Source: Malachius bipustulatus
Taxonomy: Eukaryota > Arthropoda > Insecta > Coleoptera > Melyridae
Length of the DNA stretch: 64,000 bases
Direction: 5' to 3'
Assembly: GCA_910589415.1 (NCBI GenBank)
Contig: OU342631.1
Location: 17,050,001 to 17,114,000, forward strand
Both the position numbers and the translations under genes were made by a program. The notes beneath the pieces are model-generated. The model was not told the origin of the DNA. It searched no databases and saw only the letters and a program-made list of their open reading frames with translations. Shown here piece by piece: positions 47,544 to 60,400 of this stretch (positions are counted from its first letter, which is position 1; every line of letters begins with the position of its first letter).

Positions 47544-50500
47544 AGATGCACGAAATTTTTTTATATATTTTGTAGCTTCTACAAAAAAAGCTCGTTGCTC
47601 ATCACTGGAGCAACCGAGCAGCCTTGTTTTTTTGAAAATCGTTTCTAATCGTTTCAACCCCTCTGATATATAAACCTACGAGGTGATTTACTTGGATTTT
47701 TCCATACATCACGGGCACCCTCGCAGTTAGTCCCACTTTCCAATTATAACGAGTTTTCGTAATCTTAGCCGGAAAATGCAAAAAATACCTTTTTATTCTC
47801 CATTCGGAAAGAAGTATCGTCATTGGTAAGACTTTTTTTACGAACAACCAATGAAATACTTCAATATTTCCCTATTATTCTCACTTATCAGGTCAAATTG
47901 CATCTACTATTGTCATCTTCATCACTTTATAAAATCAGTTTTAAGCATTTGTGGAGGAACTTGTACAATTTGTGGAAGCACTTGCACAATTTGCACATCC
48001 TTTTCCCTCTCTTCTCACCAACACCAATCATCTATCGAAATATCAAGAAAATGACTCATAAATACTGCTCTCATAAATTTCACAAATTTTAATCCCTCCC
48101 AGAGGAAGAAATTAATAGATCTGTTGCTCATTGTCGAGAGATAGGTATAGTGACGTCAACAACAGGTTAGCACCATTTCACATTTAGCTTATTCGGATCA
48201 GTGAACGAATCTGCTACTTGGTTTAATTGGTCCGAATGATCATCATAATCTCAAAGTTGTTTAGCGTTTTATACCGCAAATAATTCCGATCTTTCCGATT
48301 ACTAAAACAATTCTATGATACAAATTTAATCAATTTTGCAATGCATCTGAAGTACTTTGAGCTGCAGTTTCACCAGAACTAGGCACTAAGCCATAACCAC
48401 TCAGCTCCTGTTTAAAATGCACGTCCACAAGTAGTAGTTCGAAAAAAAAATTAACTCCACTGTAGCATAAAATAGGAATAAAGCGCCAACCCTATCTGAA
48501 GTGGCATTACTCGGTGTACGAGTGACGACTCAATATAACCGTAATCACTAAATGCAGATACAAGAACGGTTCCAGGGGAGGCTCATACAGGGTGAGTGTA
48601 ATTAGCATGACAATAGAGGCAAACTGGCTACACGGGACCAGACTGAGAGTGAGAATGTTCCAACCCCCGGATAAGGGTGGATTTCCTTGTCATAATCATT
48701 GCGCTATGTATGGGGTTACGGTTACATAGGGTTTGCAGATAGATCTGACTTATCCGATCTAAGTCTGATGAAGAGGTTTGGGATTTATTTTGTTATTTAT
48801 GCATCCAAATTGCTTTAGTATTGAAAAGCTGATGGTTTCCTCACATGCTGTCATAAGAAATAAATTCGTCAGATGAAAAATAATTAATAATTTACAATTC
48901 TTTACATTTTTTACGCCTACCTACCATAGACCTCAAAAATGGGGAGCATTTGGTGGAATGAAATGAATACTCTCATCTGACATTATTTATTAATGATGAG
49001 AGAATGATTTGTTTTCAAAAACATTCCTAAATGTAACAATTCACTGCGAGAACCCACAAAGTTTGTTCCGTTGTCGCTATAAATATAAGACGGTCTAATA
49101 AATATTTGCCTCTACGTGCAATGAACAATTTTTATTTTTTATTTGCAGATTTATACTCTATGGTAAATAGAAATTACTAAAAATTTTAAGATATATTTCC
49201 ACATTTATGATTTTCAAACAATTTTTCTTCAGCTGTTGGGAGCAGCTTAAAAATTAATTGTCATTTATAGAAATTACCTTGAATTTGGTTTCAGGTTGAG
49301 ATATATTTTTGATAAATTGAGTGGTTGTGATAAATTGAACCCATTGAGACTCAGACCCGCGAACTAGGAACACGGATGATTTGGAAATTTATTTTTAATA
49401 GATCATCCATTTGAAAACTAAGTGGAATTCCTGGTGGGCAGTCACGGTAATAATTTTTACCGATTTAGCGGTTTATTTATACATCATTATTTCACAGACA
49501 TCTAACAACTATTTGAAATTTTTAATGGTCACATCTGTATCTCAGAAATCTGCTTTGTTCTCGGAGAAATAGAGACATTTATTTACCTGGAACGACGAAA
49601 TACGACACACATTAAAACTCACGCTTGACAACAGGTAAACATAATTTCTACGTGTCGTTGACAGAATTATCGTGCATTTATTTTCCGAATTTCTGTCCAG
49701 ACAATCACATAAATCTCCCTCTTACAACAGTTGACATCGATAATTATTATTTTATGCACTGACATCCCGATCTTGTGCTGTGAAAATGAAATAAAACGCA
49801 TACCCCGTCGTTGAAATTTACTTGCCTTTTGCGTACAAAATGCAATAAATAAATAATTCACACACACACACATACATACGAACGGCTGCGGTGGGTGATT
49901 ATTAATAAAAGTCCCACGGTGTGAAGTTTCTTAACAAATTGTATAATTCATAAGACGAAACGTTCGGTTATAAATCTTAGTAAAGTCGATAAGATACTTG
50001 TCCTTGCTATTCGAAGAAAAAGAAACGCTAATTTGTATTTCATTTTTAAAGCGTTTTATCTATTTATTACCATTTCTTAGTACTTTACTGTTAAATTGTT
50101 TGATAAATTTCTTGTCCATTCCCAGGTAATAATCATCATCATATCTTTGACAAGAAAATTGTATAGAACGAGTATTAGAATTTTAAGCTTTTTCTCGTTC
50201 ATCTCTCATCTTTAATTCAATGTACAACTAAGAGGTAATCTTCTGAGATGTTCGAAAAGTTAACTGCTTGTAAACATTGACGGCTTATGCCTCCAAGATT
50301 TGATTTAAGTTCTCCTTAACTGTAATTTTGTCCAAATAAGGAGAGATCGAGGATATATGGTGATGATGACTAATATGTCACAAGGATCAGATTGTTTAAA
50401 ATATTTATTTAAACTAGAAAAACGCAGCAACAAAAGTGACTTGGGTATATAAAAAGAAGAATATTATAAATTATAATTTTTACTTCTTTAGTGAGCATTT

Positions 50501-50870
50501 TTCAAACTTGACAAAATATTTTTTTGTTGTTCATATTTAAAATTTTTCTCACTTAGTTTGCCTTTTTTCATTCATTGAGAATTGTCCAACATAATGAGAA
50601 AGGGGTGTAGTGTAGCATTAATATTATATTATTTCATAAGGAGGAAAAGTGATACTTTTCATGGCGTGTTAGTGTTTATCAGCCGAACGAAGAGAGGGTG
50701 ATAATAGTGAGCAAGCCATACTTTCCTCGCTGTTTTATCTTCAAATGTGTGCAAATTTAAGCAAGAACATCATTTTTAATTGAAGATTAGCGGATTCTCC
50801 CAGAGGTTTGAACCGGTAAATGGGTAGGTATGGGCTTCTTAAATAGGAACAAGGCATTAGTATACCATCC
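47544..50870. other. No recognisable gene
   Basis: AT-rich; short frames only. There is a CA/CATA microsatellite at 49858-49878. ACAGGGTGAGTG near 48588 is a lone transposon-end word. Confidence 0.35.
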
Positions 50871-51737
50871 ATTCACGGTATACGCCACGGAAGATTATGG
50901 CCGTGTCTCTGGATTTTAGGATCTTTTTATTTTTGGAGTGGATAGAGACCCGGCAGAGGTACGTTCTAAAATTATATTCATAATGTACAGGATGTCCCAA
51001 AAGCATGAAACATATCAAAGTTATGTTTTTTTAAATGGAATGCTCCTATGTTATTGCATTTTTAGATTGTCTGAGAAGAAAAAATAAGATTGGTTTTTAC
51101 AGTTGGTGTTTAAATTCAAAAGTTTTTGAGTTATAAACAAGTGAAAATCGTCATTTTTCAAGTTCAAAGCCCTGTACAACGAAAACGGTTCAAGATAGAG
51201 AAAAAAGGCTTACATGTCCCTATTTTAACTTTTCATGTACTATCCTATGGTATAAAAACATTTGTACTTTCTTTGATTTTTTTATTTGTCGACGCGTGGA
51301 GAAATCTCAGAATTTTTCAAATTTTTTATCACCCTGTATAAACATTTTCATCTACATCATTGAATAGTACATGAAAAGTTAAAATAGGGACATGTAAGCC
51401 GTTTTTCTCTATCTTAAGCCGTTTTCCTTGTACAGGGCCTTGAACTTGAAAAATGACGATTTTCACTTGTTTACAACTCAAAAACTTCTGAATTTAAACA
51501 CCAACTGTGAAAGCCAATCTTCTTTTTTCTTCCCAGGCAATCTAAAAATGCAATAACATAGGAGCATTCCATTTAAAAAAAAACATAACTTTGATATGTT
51601 TCATGCTTTTGGGACAACTGTACATTATGAATATAATTTTAAAACGTACCTCTGCCGGATCTCTATCCACTCCAAAAATAAAAAGATCCAAAAATCCAGA
51701 GACACGGCCATAAACTTCCGTGGCGTATACCGTGAAT
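50871..51737. mobile_element. Foldback element, TIR ATTCACGGTATACGCCACGG
   Basis: ATTCACGGTATACGCCACGG at 50871 is mirrored by its reverse complement ending at 51737. Further mirrored landmarks are CCGTGTCTCTGGATTTT, GAGTGGATAGAGA, GTACATTATGAATATAATTTTA and CATGAAACATATCAAAGTTATG. Arms are about 370 bp and the loop about 120 bp (51240-51360). Inner words (TACATGAAAAGTTAAAATAGGGACATGTAAGCC) are related to the element at 6933-7532. The right end directly abuts ACCCTGTAT and the ATT-type tail of a minus-strand LINE. It has no coding capacity. Confidence 0.8.
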
Positions 51738-51745
51738 AACCCTGT

Positions 51746-53040
51746 ATAATAATAATAATAATAATAATAATGTTTATTTTTGAAGAATATTACATTCTTT
51801 ATAACTAATACTATAATATAATACTTAATTAAATCTACATTAAATCAACCTACTTTCGTATACTTCGTATTTTTTCCTATACTAGCTAATTATTTCTTTT
51901 TGCTTATTTTGCACTATCATGTTTTATTTTTATTCTCAATACCTATGTTTATGTCTAAGATCGCGTGGTCAGTAATTTTATCATCGTTATTGTTGTTTAC
52001 AATATCCATTTCATACCTATACTTATGTGTAATGTTTATCAACAATGCAACAATCTGTTAGTGTCCTACTTTCACTTGCCAATTGATTTCTACCAAATAT
52101 TCACCATTTTCTTCTTTTTCTGTTCTATTTTCTTCTTGTATACACCACAATTTACATCAAAAACGTCATGACTTACATCCATATTCAAATTCAATTTTCT
52201 ATTCACCTCAACACAATTGATACATTTCTTCTTTTTTTCGCAGTCTTTTGATAAATGTTCTCCACTGCATCTGAAACAAGCCATTCTATTTTTACATGCT
52301 TCTTTTTTATGATTGTATCCCCCACAATTGAAGCATCGCTTTATATATACGTGCTCGTAAATATAACAGCGATCCCAACCAATGTTAATTTTTTGCATCT
52401 CCATTATCTGCTTGAACGATGACTCATCCACTTCTGCAATCAAGTCCCAGTATCTCTTTTTCTTTGTTTCTAACAATTTAACTATCTTTATTTGACTTAC
52501 ATAGTTGTTCTGTTGTTTAATTTGACTGATTATTTCTCCATCTTCATTTACTTCACTCAGTCCACATATTATTATTCTTCTGTTTACCTTCTCAATCATA
52601 TCTGCTTTATAATCTGTCATCTTCTTACTAACTTCTGCTTTGAGATTTCGCCATCCTGTTTTGTTTCACCATTTACTATAATAGCACCACCTTTTGTTTT
52701 CTTTATGCTTTTCACTTTGTTGGAGACAGGATCAACAGTATCCCTCAATTCCTTTTCAATTTTTTCATGTTCCTTTTTGCTTCCTTCATTTTTATTTATC
52801 TCATTTTTAGGTTTAATAATCACAGGTGTGATTGTTTCCTTAATTGCATCCTTATATGATATCTTCTCCTTTTTATCTTCCAGCTTTTTTACTATCTTAT
52901 CTATATTATTTGCTAATACCTTTTGTTCTGCCGCTTGTTCTTGCATTTTTTCATCCATTTTGTAAATGAATTGAACTATCATGTCCAATCCGCCTTCTAA
53001 AATCCTTTGTTTGTAAATTTTATAATCATTTCTACAGGGT
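51746..53040 (-). mobile_element. LINE with ORF1 only, minus orientation, (ATT)n 3' tail
   Basis: On the minus strand an ORF1 (52988-52090) is followed by only about 320 bp of stop-rich sequence, then AATAAACATT and a run of ATT (plus strand 51746-51772 as ATA/TAA). No endonuclease or reverse transcriptase lies between ORF1 and the tail. The tail type matches the LINE 3' end at 29.4-29.7 kb. It may be an internally deleted LINE or an ORF1-only non-autonomous derivative. The 5' end is approximate. Confidence 0.65.
52090..52988 (-). pseudogene. LINE ORF1 (gag-like) with zinc knuckles, one frameshift
   Basis: The N-terminal part (52988-52617) is lysine- and glutamate-rich with coiled-coil character (MDEKMQEQAAEQKVLANNID) and then KGGAIIVNGE. 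After a frame change near 52620 the second part (52620-52090) runs NRRIIICGLSE, then KINIGWDRCYIYEHVYIKRC. It holds CCHC knuckles CFNCGGYNHKKEAC and CFRCSGEHLSKDC and a third partial CINC. This is the layout of insect Jockey/R1-type LINE ORF1 proteins, which bind element RNA. Apart from the frameshift it is well preserved, about 300 residues in total, so a recent relic is likely. Confidence 0.8.
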
Positions 53041-56000
53041 TGACAGGGTTGATAGTAACGCTAACGCTTTCAAGTGGACACTGTCATCAAGGTCAGCATT
53101 GAAATTATATATAAAAAAATAATATTAATAGTAAATTTATTTTCTAAATATGTTACTATCATCGTAAAATCAATTTAAATGGCACAATTTTTGAAAACTT
53201 TCTTTTAAGCAAGTTAAAAAAAAAGTCAAAAAAAGTATATTTTTGCTATAGGTAACTTCAACAATAACAGGGTAAGTAGCTGTAGAAAAAAAGTTGAATG
53301 AAGTAAATTAACCATATTTTGTAAAGAAATTTCGCACAGTTCGGCATCCCCGTCCGACTATGTTGTGTATTGAGCCGATACGAATCGATCTGTTGGTATA
53401 AATATTAACGCGCTATCAGCATTTTATATGTTTGGAAACATCTTTCAGCATCGAGGAGTTGAACATTTATTGCTTCATTATCTGTCCTCGGTTCGCGGGT
53501 CGGGGTTGGTTTGGTCGTACGCATGGCCCGCTGGATGGATGGATTACAGCCTAGCTGGTTACTTTTCGATTCGTCGGCAAGGACCTCCTAATGATGCTGA
53601 CTACGCTCGTCAGGACTTTTTGCCGATCAGGTGGACCCTTCCAGATTTGCCTCTGGTTGATTCGAACTGGCTCTGTTTCATCTTTCATCTGCAATTCCTG
53701 CTAACTCATTCCTGCGCCAAGTGAACATCAGTTGGTGGGACTAATGAATCTCTAACGGGATAAAGAGTTTATGTCATCATCAAATTCGTATGAAAAGTGG
53801 CTTTGGGTTTTTATAAGAAAATCGGTTTAAAAATTCATTTTAATACTACTTGCGAAGGACTTTTTTGATAATGCGGCGTAAAATGGATAGAAAATGACAT
53901 CGTTAACTCGACTTTACGTTGGTAATATTGCACAGGAAATTACATTGTGCCCGACACATCCACATAACCGAAATGACAATCACACGTGTTCTGGAATAGA
54001 GAACGAGCGGAGACCTTTTTAAACTTTCAATTTCAGCTCGTCGTCATTGCAAACTTCACTTCCCAGTTCAGTCTTCGTGCCTATTTGCCTATCGGGAAGT
54101 CGTTTTCCTGGAAAAGCCCTTCTAGACTGAAATTCCCAAGCATGCAGTTGTGTATTTGACATAGGTTTTTTCTTGATGGAATTAGGTAGCTTCCTTAGTC
54201 GTTGTTATTTCTTATATAACGTACTTTGTACTGTACTTTACAACGTAATTTTTTTTTTCAAAAATCTTTAAAAAAATAATTGCGAGTTTTTGATCTCTGG
54301 ATCTCTAGCTTGAAACTTTCAAATATCTCGGGTAATGAGTATTCTGCGACAAAATTTCATGCTCAAAATTGTTTGATTTAGAGCACTCTTTCATTATTCT
54401 TGGGCCATAATTTGACCAAATTGATTGAGACGTATTTTTTTAATGCCCTTTTTGTATTTATTAGTTAGAACTCGCTTACAGGCAGCGTGCAGGAAGATTC
54501 ATGTAACAAAAATATGTATCGAAGTATCGTTTGCATCCGTTCGAGGACTAGTATCCTGGAAATGTGGCAACGTTCTTATCTTCTTACAGGATCGCTTTTA
54601 AGATTCAACGGCGTGGAAACCCCGAATACCTCTACCGACTGCCGATCAGACGAATATATTACGATTTAAGTACATGCTTAATACCGACTTGAGCTTATCA
54701 TTCGAACCGAGGAATATGAAGGGTGTAGTTATTGAAAACTTCCTTCTACGGTTGCAATTTACATTCACTGAAAGACTTATCCTGACTGTATCTTTGTAGA
54801 GGGTTATTTCAAACGAGAATCCTGAATTACTTATTACTTCAGGCAATACCTACCTATGGATGGACTCTGGATCGATTCAAATTTTCCAAATTGATGAAAA
54901 AGCAACATTATTATTAACTCCTCTAGATTTGCTAAAAATTCACTAAAAGAAGTTTATTCAGGCTTCTCAAAATAAACCGTTACATAAATTTCACCCTGCA
55001 GAGAAAGTGACAAACCACCCCAAACTCCTGAAGTGAAAGGTCGATCGTCAAATGTCAGTGTGATATTTAACTGTTTGACGTGTATCAGAATATCATTTCA
55101 CGGCTGACTAGACATCCCCGAGTACCATGTCACCCCCTCGCGGTAATAATGACAAACACGCACTGACAGGGTTGTTTTAACGGTCTAGGAACAGGGAATT
55201 GTGATTTAATTTGTCAGTAACGCAAAGCGATGTGTGGTAATTGCTTCATTTCGGCTTGTTTACGTTATTTCGTCGATGTCGCCGGCTGGTGGAAAGAACC
55301 CTTTAATAATACAGTTCACTGGGGTTTCTGGTTAGGGGTAATTATTGAAGATTCCGCCTTTAAAATCCCGGCGAAAAATCATCGATTGATGGCCGCTCGA
55401 CACGCTCCTCTTTGTGTCGTTGTTAACGCGTCAAATATTCATTATAGCCCGAAATGAGGAAATAAATATGTAAATTTGAGTGTCTGAGTGTTATAACAAT
55501 AATATAATTTTATTTTGATGAATTTTTATTAAATTATTTTTTCAATCATTCATTTTTTTTATTAAGAGACCTCACCAATTAATCCTCCCAACTGTCTTTC
55601 TGAGAATTTTTTTTTCTTCTAATCTCTAGCTCTTGTGATGCTCTCATATCAATCATAATTCCAAGAAGTTTCAGGATCTGTCTTAACGATGAGTTTTCGG
55701 GTAATAATTCCTTTTTCCGACCAAAACACGAGGTTTACTTTCCTTCTGTACAACGCCTTAGGAGTGAAAAAGTAACAGAGATCAAAGGGGGGCTGCCAAA
55801 AAACCAAAAGGGCAGTTTTTGGAAAAAATTCTGTCTCCGTTTTATCACCTCTTTTCGTATACTGGGTAAGTGAGATTTTTATTCTATGAAACAGACAAAA
55901 ATCATTATAATAATAATCGCTTAGAATTTCTGGTAGTGAAGATGAAGATGAAGTTGAAGATGAAGTTGGCTTTCCGGTGGAAGTTTCTTAAAGATATCTC

Positions 56001-57744
56001 CCGTTTTTATTTCAGTGATTAGTGGTAGCTCCAGTGGAGAAAAAATTGACGGAAGTCTAATTCAGTTATACTTTTATAGTTTATAGTTTTAGTTATTAGT
56101 TATAGTTTTTATAGAAAGTAATTTCTTGTGAAAGGTTCAAGTCATTCGTGTGATAGTTGTGTATCAACCTTTTTTTTTTCAAGCTAGCTACCCTATTGAT
56201 AATATTTTTTTATAATAACAATTTTTTATTACATGAAAACAATTGATTTTCTAAAAAATATTAAGAAGACAAGAAACCCTGGAAACAACCAAATTTTCGT
56301 AAATTTTCGGAAAAAATCTTCGAAAATTATTTACCTTTAAATTATTAATATGAATCGCCCTATTCCGTTTTCAATAGAAAAAACAAAAATTTGAAGAAAA
56401 AACTTTTAACCCCCATTCACAGTATTCGTGGACTTTTCATAAAAATACAAGAAAGTTCCCCTAAATTTAACTCACAACGTAATTACCGAGAGACCTGAAC
56501 CAGCGCCAGTAAACCAGTCAATGATGACGTAGAACCAATCAGATTTCAAATTTTCTTGTCACCACTATCAGTAATAAGTAGCCTTTCAAGGAACTGGAAT
56601 TTTGCGCCTAATCGTCTCCTTGATTAATTAAAATGAAATCATAACTTAAAACACCTGGTGTTGAAAGATCAATCAATTTAACAATGCACATTTAAACCAA
56701 CCTATCCCTACCCTTATAATGTTAAAGCCTAATTGATTGATTTTTTTTAATCAATACATACATATAAGTGCACTAGAATTATCTAAGTTCAATAGAATAC
56801 AAAAATAATTATAATAAAATTATTGTAAAAGTAGTTTATTGCTAATACGGATTTATTTTACAATGAGTATAGAAACCGTCATAGCACCTCAACTTCTTCT
56901 TAGTTTGAGGCATTCCCATCCAATCTTCATAACTATCACTGGCATCAGGCAAAGTAATCTTCTTTCTGAACGTTTTCTCTTTAAGCAACAGGTTATGAGT
57001 CGCATAAGCTTTATAGATGCTTTGCTGGATTGATGGATGGATCTGGAACAATTTTTATCTCAATTTTACCATTTCTAATATGCCTAGAGCGTCCTAATAT
57101 CAACATAAAAATCCCCAATTCTCTCATAATACACAAACACAAATAAAGTATTATTATAGCAAGAACAAGATCTAATAACCAGAACCAGCCGCGCTTCATA
57201 ATCAACAACACACCCTCCATCCAACCCCTACGTGCAGTATCATATATATTTTCGTATTTTTTTTTATTTTCTGCTCTCCTCTGTATCCACCACCAGCTGC
57301 TAAGAATGATTTGCATCTCCAGCTTGGTACATAAAGAGTATGAAATTCCCTCGTTGGCCCGTCCAAATAACCCGCACGTGAACTGCATGCAGATGTAAAT
57401 GTGGCTCGTGGTCGTATCTCAGGAAAAATTAAACCCCTCCCGATGGAGGTAAAGAGACGTTCCTGGTGGCACAGTTTTATAAACAGCGCGTTCTGTAACA
57501 GCTATTTCCACTTTCGCGCCACATCAAGTATGCAAGAAGTGCCTGGATGGGAACATCCATGTGGGGTTGCGAGTGGAGGAGTTATATTACCCGGTGGAAG
57601 ACGTCGGAAGCACTGCAGGTGGAAAGTTTGGTGTGAATTTTAAATTATGTACCTACCTACAATTTTTTATTACGTCGTAGTTAAAGGGAATGTTTCTTTG
57701 AATGTTTTAATTTGATAAACGGTCTTAGGAGCAACGTTGAGTTA
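53041..57744. other. No recognisable gene
   Basis: 53340-53730 is GC-richer, with TATAAATA at 53397 and a 98-codon plus frame (53428-53724), but no domain is visible. An imperfect GAAGAT hexamer run lies at 55938-55969. The frames at 55230-55457, 57011-57388 and 57401-57643 show no recognisable domain and no splice context. Confidence 0.3.
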
Positions 57745-58395
57745 CAAGAGGTCTGCTGAAATTATCCGCATAGGATATAAGATGTCAGATTATAGTCACA
57801 AATATTCAAAAAAAGTAGACTCGCTAGCTGAAATCAGAAGACTAACTTATTGATAGTCGGGTGACTATTTTTCAAACAATTTTAGTTTAAAAAAATCAAA
57901 ATACGTATTTTCGTGACGATTTTGAAAATATAAAAGAGATTTTGGAGATTATTTTTGAAGAATTTCAGTAATTTCAAAAATTCACGTTCAGTAAGCTTTT
58001 AAAATAGAATAATAATTTTTTCAAATGATTCAGGAGCATCTGCTAAAATTTGAAGATCATGACTTCAAGAATTTTCAATATTTTGTGTTATGCAAAATGT
58101 AATAGAAACCGGAAGTCTCTTTATATTTATTGCTGATGTTGAATAAGAAACGATTCTTAAAGAAAATAAAATTTACTGGCTTCCAGGACTGACTGCTGAA
58201 ATCAGAAGATAACTTTTTTGAAGAATTATTGTTATAAAATAACGAATTTTGTGCGAATTCAAAAAAGGCAAGAATTTTCTCAAAATAACCAGGAGCGTCT
58301 GCTGAAATCAGAGGCAACAAATTTCTTCAACTGTCAATGATATGTTTTGATAAAAGGTTTCATAAAAACAACCAGAATGTTCTCTGACTCTGATA
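57745..58395 (+). repeat. Conserved-box array, block 1 (TCTGCTGAAATCAGAAGA)
   Basis: Boxes at about 57751, 57826, 58039, 58191 and 58299, plus a worn one near 58382, match TCTGCTGAAATCAGAAGA to varying degrees. Several are preceded by CAGGAGC. Spacers are AT-rich and poorly conserved, 75-215 bp. All boxes point the same way. It looks like a degenerate tandem repeat in which only the box is conserved. Confidence 0.7.
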
Positions 58396-58439
58396 CTGTA
58401 AAAGACTTGTCTTTACATGTGAGCAACAAAAAAATCGAT

Positions 58440-58724
58440 TTAAATGTCTATACAGAAAGTCAACACACACAGAACACGTCATAGACTTCAACTCCGATCA
58501 TCCCTTTCAGTAAAAACAGCAGCCTTCAGCCTTCACTCCTTCAGGAGCTACATATACCGTCTTAATAACATTCCACTTTCAAACCGTGATGTAGAGTATA
58601 CCGCGTTGGTCCGCCAGCCGGTATATCTTGTTTAGAATCCAATTCACCTTGCGGAAGGCAATGGCAAACCATCGCACAGTATTCTGCCTAGTAAACCTCT
58701 CAATTAGTAATTGAGAGGTTAAGG
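58440..58724 (+). mobile_element. SINE-like fragment (GGAAGGCAATGGCAAACC), tentative
   Basis: The part 58650-58690 (ACCTTGCGGAAGGCAATGGCAAACCATCGCACAGTATTCTGCC) has the look of a SINE body/tail. A likely continuation (GTCCCGCACATGTCTCTGGGAACTGATGG, 59589-59617) lies beyond the inserted 845-bp element. No pol III boxes were identified. A perfect 13-bp palindrome (AACCTCTCAATTA, g, TAATTGAGAGGTT) occupies 58694-58720. Confidence 0.3.
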
Positions 58725-59569
58725 GTAAGGACACACGAGGCGGTTTTCGCAGAGTCGGCGGCCGAGTCGGCTGCCGACTCGAGCAAACACACGAGTCGTC
58801 GCATAATCAACGCGCGAAACTCAGTCAGTCGTGTGTTGCCAGATTTACGAGTATTATTAAAACAGAAGAGTGTGAATTGATTGAAATAACGATCTATAAT
58901 AACGAGTGCTCAGAGGGAAATTTTTTGTAATATCATTAAAAGCGGACCGAGTACATTTACAAATAACTTCATTATAGTAAAATAGAGTTTTTCTTTTTTA
59001 GTATAAGTCGAGGTATAAGTATGCCTAAAAATATGATTTCATTTATTCAAGTTTAAACAGTTTAATAATTATTATTACCTATTTTGAATGCAAATATCTC
59101 AGTTTAGTTTTTTATTTTGTGGAAATAATCATCATCCCTCATGTCCCAAATGGGTGGTCATGCTTGGATTTCTCTTATAAGTCTTTCCACACCTAAATTA
59201 TTTACTAGAGGCATGTTTAGGTTTGGTACCTAAAATACTAAAAATACACTTTAGAAAATAACATGTCCGCCCACCCAAGCTCAGTAAAAATAATAAGATA
59301 TACCTAATAATTAAGTAAAATAATAAATTGTACAACCATGCATAGTGCTCGCAGCCAAAAAACCGCTTCTCGTGTGAACACTTTCATATAAACACCAAAG
59401 CTCAGGGTACGCTTGAAACTATAAAACCGCGCGCGGCACATCGTCTGCACCACCAACCGCTCGGCGCGCTTGTTGCGTGCCGCCCCGTGTGTCCACTCCG
59501 TATAGTTCTGATGAAACGATGCGCCGAGTCGGCTGCCGACTCGGCAAAAACCGCCTCGTGTGTCCTTAC
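58725..59569. mobile_element. Non-autonomous TIR element, ends GTAAGGACACACGAGGCGG
   Basis: GTAAGGACACACGAGGCGGTTTT at 58725 is mirrored by AAAACCGCCTCGTGTGTCCTTAC ending at 59569. Just inside both ends lies a 19-bp palindrome, CGAGTCGGCTGCCGACTCG (58763-58781 and 59525-59543). Further ACACACGAG or CTCGTGT words follow, like subterminal binding sites. The middle is AT-rich and non-coding. Total 845 bp. The target duplication is not clear (AAG on both sides at most). A hAT-like origin is possible but not established. Confidence 0.8.
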
Positions 59570-59769
59570 AAGTCGATAAAAAGGGACGTCCCGCACATGT
59601 CTCTGGGAACTGATGGTTAACACCAGAAACCGATCAACTGGATATTTTGTAATTCTGAACGAAAGTATATCATATACCTACTCATTGACCTACTGATATT
59701 CATTGTTTTATTTTTATTATATTATTGAATATACTATGGATCAATTTTTGTGACTGAAAAATTATCTCC
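59570..59769. other. Flank of the inserted element
   Basis: Begins with the presumed continuation of the SINE-like fragment and then becomes AT-rich sequence without recognisable features. Confidence 0.3.
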
Positions 59770-60400
59770 TGAAGCCTGCTGAAATAATTTCATCAAATTT
59801 CAAAGGCTTTTTTACATAAAATGATTATCTAGGAGCATATGCTTAAATCTGTCTGCTGGATCCAGGAGAGCAATAATTGCCACAACTAATTTGTTTAATA
59901 ACAAGGTTATTAGAAGAAAATCCAGAATTTAATCAGATGATCAGCAGTGTCTACTGAGATCAGAATTTCCAGAACATTTTCCAGAATTTCTAAAAATAGC
60001 AGGAATCCAGATATCAATCGAGTTTATTTTTGTAACATACCTATCACTGAGAGGAGAAAAGAGGAAACATAAATCAAATTTTTATAGTCCATCATAAGAA
60101 TCTGTTGAAATGCTGTCTTCAAGATCAGAAGAAAGAAAACGCCAGTCTTTTAAAAAATGCATGTACCTTTCCCTTTGACTCCATAAGAGAGGCTAAATCC
60201 AAACTTTCACCGGTAACTGTACCAACCCACACAAAAACTGTAAAAAGCTCCTCCAATCTCTTGTATATGTAGTGCAAAGCGACGGAAAACACGGGATAAC
60301 TGTCAGGAACAACAGTGAAGCTAGTGGCAGCTTAGATACGCAAGGATAATGTCTTTGCCTTGCACTTTTCCATCAGGCTGACTACTGAAATGTTGATGAG
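59770..60400 (+). repeat. Conserved-box array, block 2 (worn)
   Basis: Boxes resembling TCTGCTGAAATCAGAAG occur near 59774 (CCTGCTGAAATAATTT), 59830-59860, 59950 (TCTACTGAGATCAGAA), 60101 (TCTGTTGAAA) and 60380 (ACTACTGAAATG). They are more degenerate than in blocks 1 and 3 but keep orientation. Confidence 0.5.

Noticed and set aside
52492..52965. 157-codon plus-strand ORF
   Set aside because: It is the antisense shadow of the LINE ORF1, rich in S, F and I from complementing lysine-rich codons.
53428..53724. 98-codon ORF downstream of a TATAAATA word
   Set aside because: No domain or signal is visible, the TATA to initiator distance is not convincing, and the frame may be chance in a GC-richer patch.
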